Origin: Lachnospiraceae bacterium
GTDB lineage: Bacteria; Bacillota; Clostridia; Lachnospirales; Lachnospiraceae
Length of the DNA: 64,000 bases
Direction of reading: 5' to 3'
NCBI GenBank assembly: GCA_017634975.1
Contig: JAGBMJ010000093.1
Location: 62,001 to 126,000 of the forward strand
Notes under the pieces: model-generated
Seen by the model: only the letters and a program-made list of their open reading frames with translations
Database searches by the model: none
What the model was told of the DNA's origin: nothing
Shown: piece by piece, positions 61,453-64,000 of the stretch
Numbering within the stretch: the stretch's first letter is position 1
Layout of the letters: the number at the start of each line of letters is the position of its first letter
Translations under genes and position numbers: made by a program

Positions 61453-61493
61453 GTTTTCCAACCTCCTATATAATGCATTTTTGTTTTTTAATA

Positions 61494-61514
61494 TGAAAAT
61501 GGTTTTCATTTTCA
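61494..61514. promoter_or_regulatory. Fur/Zur-like box of the zinc lipoprotein gene
   Basis: TGAAAATGGTTTTCATTTTC, flanked by ATA on both sides; about +11 to +31 from the predicted start. Typical Fur-family dyad; zinc control (Zur) fits the gene. Confidence 0.7.
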
Positions 61515-61530
61515 TATTGCAACGATGGTT

Positions 61531-61559
61531 ATTATACATACCGCACTTCCGTATGTCAA
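61531..61559 (-). promoter_or_regulatory. Consensus promoter of the zinc lipoprotein gene
   Basis: TTGACA (61554-61559), 17 bases, TATAAT (61531-61536): both hexamers match exactly. Confidence 0.85.
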
Positions 61560-61565
61560 TCAAAA

Positions 61566-61706
61566 AAAACCATGGGGACGCACCTCATGGTTTTTTGTTC
61601 TAAAACCATGGGGACGGTCCTCATGGTTTTTTGTTCTGAAACCACGGGGACGGTCCTCATGGTTTTTATTCTGAAACCATGGGGACGGTCCTCATGGTTT
61701 TTATTC
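61566..61706. repeat. Four tandem GGGGACGG-core hairpins
   Basis: Cores at 61570-61590, 61606-61626, 61642-61662 and 61677-61697; period 36, 36, 35. Each is CCATGGGGACGGTCC-TCATGG or a one- or two-base variant (GACGCACC in the first, CCACGG in the third), an imperfect inverted repeat with an A-run before and T-run after, so each also looks like a weak two-way terminator. The array begins right after the MerR-methyltransferase stop. Confidence 0.85.
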
Positions 61707-62888
61707 TTACTTGAAACAGTGATGGAATTCTGAATCGATGTCGATCACGATCTCGCCGTCTTTCGCGATCCGCTCGGCAAAGTATTCCTTCATCCGGCTC
61801 TGCTTAGCACAGATAAACTTTTCCTGTTCCGCAAAGACTTCTTTCATTTTCTGCAAGAGTTCCTCCGCATCCTCATAATGCCAGTGGTTGGTCAGCTTTA
61901 CCGTTTCCACTTTGCTGAAATACTTTTGCAGCACTGCACACTCTTTCTCTTTTTTCACCTCCTGCGCCCGGATCAGATCATCCACAAACTCTGCCTTGAT
62001 CCCCAGTTTCCCCGTCACATTCTGCATAAAGAGATACCACTTGCTGACTGTCGTACCGTTCACGGAGAATACCCCTCCGGGCGCAAGGACTTCCGATGCC
62101 CGCCGGATCAACACTTCCGGTTCCTTCAGCATATACTTCAGATAATGCGCAAGGATCATGGAGTATTCCTTGTTCGTATCGATCCCTGCCCAGGTATCCT
62201 CCTGTTCCAGATCCGCGAATGTCAGCGCGATCTCCACATTGTCAGGGAGTTCTGCGCGATGCTCTTCCACATATTTTGCGAAATCGTCGGCCCAGCTGCC
62301 GTGCAGATCATAGCCGTAGATCTTTGTATTTTCCGGAATCCTGTTCCAGTTGTTTCTCCAGAGTTTTGCAAAGCCGCAGCCCAGATCCAGCACCTTTTCG
62401 CCCTTCTGTATCTTCAGGCTTTCAAAGATCTTCTCATACCAGTCCTGCTCTTTTGCGGTATGCTTCAATGCATCCCAGTGATGCTCATCCGCTTTCTGAT
62501 CCAGACTGATGTTTTGCACCATAACGGCCACATCATCCCAGTCGAGTTCCTTGTCTTTTCGTTCCAGTGTACGACGGATCGCAGCACAAACCTTTTCAAT
62601 CTGATAACGCTTCTCTTCCATCTGCTTCAGCTGAATACGAAGCGCCTCTTCCACATTTCCCGCATCCCCCGCGATCAGGTTATCCCGGATCTCTTCCAGT
62701 GAAAAACCGATGTTCTTTAAGGCTACGATCTTCTCCAGGATTGCCAATGCTCCCTCATCATAAAGCCGGTAATTTCCCTCCGAGTAACCGGTCGGTTTCA
62801 ATAACCCCTTCTCATCATAAAGACGAACTGCTTTCTGGGATACTCCCGCTTTTTTGGCGATCTCGCCGGATGTCATTTTCTTATCCAT
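61707..62888 (-). CDS. MerR-type regulator fused to SAM methyltransferase
   Basis: 393 residues. Residues 1-75 are a MerR HTH (TSGEIAKKAGVSQKAVRLYD, then LKNIGFSLEEIRD), 76-125 a coiled coil, and 130-390 a class I SAM methyltransferase with motif I VLDLGCGFAKLW. A methyltransferase in place of the usual ligand pocket suggests that DNA binding and a methylation substrate are coupled. The methylated substrate is unknown. AAAGGAGG precedes the ATG. Its promoter has the 19-base spacer typical of MerR-controlled promoters, so it probably regulates itself. Confidence 0.85.
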   Translation of the reverse strand: MDKKMTSGEIAKKAGVSQKAVRLYDEKGLLKPTGYSEGNYRLYDEGALAILEKIVALKNIGFSLEEIRDNLIAGDAGNVEEALRIQLKQMEEKRYQIEKVCAAIRRTLERKDKELDWDDVAVMVQNISLDQKADEHHWDALKHTAKEQDWYEKIFESLKIQKGEKVLDLGCGFAKLWRNNWNRIPENTKIYGYDLHGSWADDFAKYVEEHRAELPDNVEIALTFADLEQEDTWAGIDTNKEYSMILAHYLKYMLKEPEVLIRRASEVLAPGGVFSVNGTTVSKWYLFMQNVTGKLGIKAEFVDDLIRAQEVKKEKECAVLQKYFSKVETVKLTNHWHYEDAEELLQKMKEVFAEQEKFICAKQSRMKEYFAERIAKDGEIVIDIDSEFHHCFK

Positions 62889-62918
62889 GTTACTGCCTCC
62901 TTTTCCTTTGATGATCCC

Positions 62919-62949
62919 AGCATAAGGGATTCCCCAAGGGCAGAGTCAA
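62919..62949 (-). promoter_or_regulatory. MerR-type promoter with 19-base spacer
   Basis: TTGACT (62944-62949), 19 bases, TATGCT (62919-62924), with dyad GGGATTCCC (62926-62934) inside the spacer. Overlong spacers are the hallmark of MerR activation by DNA distortion. Confidence 0.65.
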
Positions 62950-62970
62950 TATCCTTTTTTGCATTTTTTC

Positions 62971-63004
62971 AAAAAAACGCGAGGTACGTCCCCGTGGTCT
63001 TCTC
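62971..63004. repeat. Diverged GGGGACG-family copy
   Basis: ACGCGAGGTACGTCCCCGTGG after seven A and before TCTTCTCC; the same layout as one unit of the tandem array, between the XRE gene stop (63026) and the MerR gene promoter. Confidence 0.6.
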
Positions 63005-63025
63005 CTATAGATTCTTTCTATCTGC

Positions 63026-63226
63026 TTAGCTTTTATATTCCATAAGATCTCCCGGCTGACAATCCAGGACCTTGCAGATAGCATCCAGCGTTTCGAAGCG
63101 GATACCTTTCATCTTTCCGGTCTTAAGATTGGACAGGTTCACATTTGTCATCCCAACCTTTTCGGCCAGCTCATTCAACGAAATCTTACGATCCGCCATC
63201 ACACGATCCAGTCTGATGATTATCAT
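63026..63226 (-). CDS. XRE-family small HTH regulator
   Basis: 66 residues; almost all HTH: VMADRKISLNELAEKVGMTN, then LSNLKTGKMKGIRFETLDAI and CKVLDCQPGDLMEY. This is the YozG/Cro-like partner that regularly accompanies DUF2975 membrane proteins. GGAGG six bases before the ATG; 11 bases after the DUF2975 stop, so the two are one operon. Confidence 0.9.
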   Translation of the reverse strand: MIIIRLDRVMADRKISLNELAEKVGMTNVNLSNLKTGKMKGIRFETLDAICKVLDCQPGDLMEYKS

Positions 63227-63237
63227 ATCGATCCTCC

Positions 63238-63849
63238 TTATGCGATACTATCGATATCTTCCTGCAGCTTCACACCATAATCAAAAACCTGCGCCAGTGT
63301 CATGATCGCAAAAGCAATAGCGAACATATAAAATCCGTTTACATCCAGTTCCGCATTGACATATTGGAACTTAAAGAAACACATCAGAAACCTTACCAGC
63401 CCCGGAACGATCGCCAGCGCAAATTGAAGCACTCCGATAAGACGTATCCTGTTTGCGTTTTTATGTGTGAAAGGAGACGCGCCGATGGCGCTGTTTGCGA
63501 TCACAATTGCCACGATCAGCATTGCTCCCAGAAGGATCGAATAGGCCAACCTCTTTGCCTGATGCATCAATGCGCAGTATTTCAGATCCGTTTCCCCATC
63601 CTCGTCCAGAAGCATATACTCATTAACATCTGCATCGCCATAGTTCTCGCCGTTTATATACAGCACATTGATCTCCTGTCCGTTGGTCACCCCAAGCGGC
63701 ATTTCCCTGCGTATCTCATACACATCCCCTTTCGTGAAGATCACTCCGACAAAATCTGTCACCTGTAAAAACAAAAACATGATAATCCCGAACATGAGCG
63801 CCTGCATGATCCTGAGCCTGCTGCGTCTTTTCTTTAATTTCTCTTCCAT
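63238..63849 (-). CDS. DUF2975 membrane protein
   Basis: 203 residues, four membrane segments (about 14-35, 104-122, 135-155, 171-190) and an exported loop (about 40-95) rich in Asp/Glu/Asn. Family function unknown; the constant XRE partner suggests a signalling pair in which the membrane protein influences the regulator. GGAGG eight bases before the ATG. Confidence 0.85.
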   Translation of the reverse strand: MEEKLKKRRSRLRIMQALMFGIIMFLFLQVTDFVGVIFTKGDVYEIRREMPLGVTNGQEINVLYINGENYGDADVNEYMLLDEDGETDLKYCALMHQAKRLAYSILLGAMLIVAIVIANSAIGASPFTHKNANRIRLIGVLQFALAIVPGLVRFLMCFFKFQYVNAELDVNGFYMFAIAFAIMTLAQVFDYGVKLQEDIDSIA

Positions 63850-63879
63850 ATCTCCAACCTCCAGTTTTTAAAGTAACAG

Positions 63880-63893
63880 TTTAAATATTTAAA
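63880..63893. promoter_or_regulatory. Palindromic operator candidate (XRE site 1)
   Basis: TTTAAATATTTAAA, a perfect 14-base palindrome between the DUF2975 promoter and its start codon. A related stretch TTTTTAAAGTAACAG lies next to it. Confidence 0.55.
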
Positions 63894-63913
63894 TTTCTTT
63901 TGTCGACACGGTA

Positions 63914-63942
63914 AATATATCATCTTCGTGCTTAAGTGTCAA
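63914..63942 (-). promoter_or_regulatory. Promoter of DUF2975-XRE operon
   Basis: TTGACA (63937-63942), 17 bases, TATATT (63914-63919). Confidence 0.8.
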
Positions 63943-63949
63943 TATAAAT

Positions 63950-63970
63950 ATTTAAAGTTTTACTTTAAAT
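63950..63970. promoter_or_regulatory. Inverted repeat upstream of promoter (XRE site 2)
   Basis: ATTTAAAG-TTTTA-CTTTAAAT, eight-base perfect arms, sharing the TTTAAA core with site 1 on the other side of the promoter. Confidence 0.55.
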
Positions 63971-63985
63971 TCGATTGACGCACAA

Positions 63986-64000
63986 AAAAACCACGAGGTC
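63986..64000. repeat. GGGGACGG-family copy cut by window edge
   Basis: A-run then CCACGAGGTC at the very end of the window, matching the left part of a tandem-array unit. Confidence 0.45.

Noticed and set aside
61566-61706. CRISPR array
   Set aside because: The period is about 36 with no unique spacers; units are nearly identical hairpins throughout.

Overview
This window looks like chromosome of an anaerobic Gram-positive Clostridia bacterium, most likely Lachnospiraceae. The grounds are about 50% GC, strong AGGAGG-type ribosome binding sites, TTGACA-17-TATAAT promoters, and gene families typical of that group (Cys-type formate dehydrogenase fused to a NuoF/GltD-like partner, DUF3793, Mbeg1-like proteins, MptD-type ECF S components). 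Most genes lie on the minus strand. I see no rRNA, tRNA, CRISPR array or intact insertion sequence.

Layout. 1-4240: a truncated ArsB/NhaD-type permease, then a LacI-like ligand sensor and a secreted alpha/beta hydrolase. 4286-19570: formate dehydrogenase (catalytic chain plus NuoF/GltD-type partner) and, upstream, a ten-gene minus-strand run for molybdate uptake (modABC) and molybdenum cofactor synthesis (moaA, moaC, MOSC-MogA, mobAB, two MoeA-like proteins, fdhD). moaD and moaE are absent here. 19735-27735: a mixed block with a membrane metalloprotease-like protein, a Pro/Ala-rich zinc-ribbon protein, a GH10 xylanase lipoprotein, an Mbeg1-like hydrolase, a YolD plus Y-family polymerase pair, and an EAL protein that has lost its GGDEF domain.

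27772-33250 is a restriction island. It holds a complete EcoRII-type system (Dcm methyltransferase, EcoRII endonuclease, Vsr) beside the scars of a dead type I system (hsdM tail, hsdS head) with a small two-gene unit between them. 33318-36521 is a sulfur locus: cysK and metY, read from a consensus promoter through a short leader gene with three consecutive Cys codons and a terminator/antiterminator, and a divergent Rrf2-family regulator.

36651-61452 reads as a metal-acquisition island. It has three pairs of ABC half-transporters (each beside a TetR or AraC regulator), a DtxR-type repressor, DUF3793, flavodoxin, an ECF transporter, a five-gene oligopeptide/nickel-type (possibly metallophore) importer, and a zinc-binding lipoprotein with a ZinT domain inserted inside the ZnuA fold. 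Related TTAG/CTAA dyads precede flavodoxin, the ECF operon and one ABC pair. Fur/Zur-like boxes precede the zinc lipoprotein and the peptide/nickel-type operon.

61566-64000 carries a MerR-methyltransferase fusion, an XRE/DUF2975 pair, and several copies of a GGGGACGG-core repeat that also occurs at 745-839 and 12993-13020.

Most promising for new biology: the polycysteine leader/attenuator before metY-cysK, the superimposed divergent promoters between araC and its ABC operon, the RHH-headed Dcm with a matching dyad, the nested ZnuA/ZinT protein, and the GGGGACGG repeat family.
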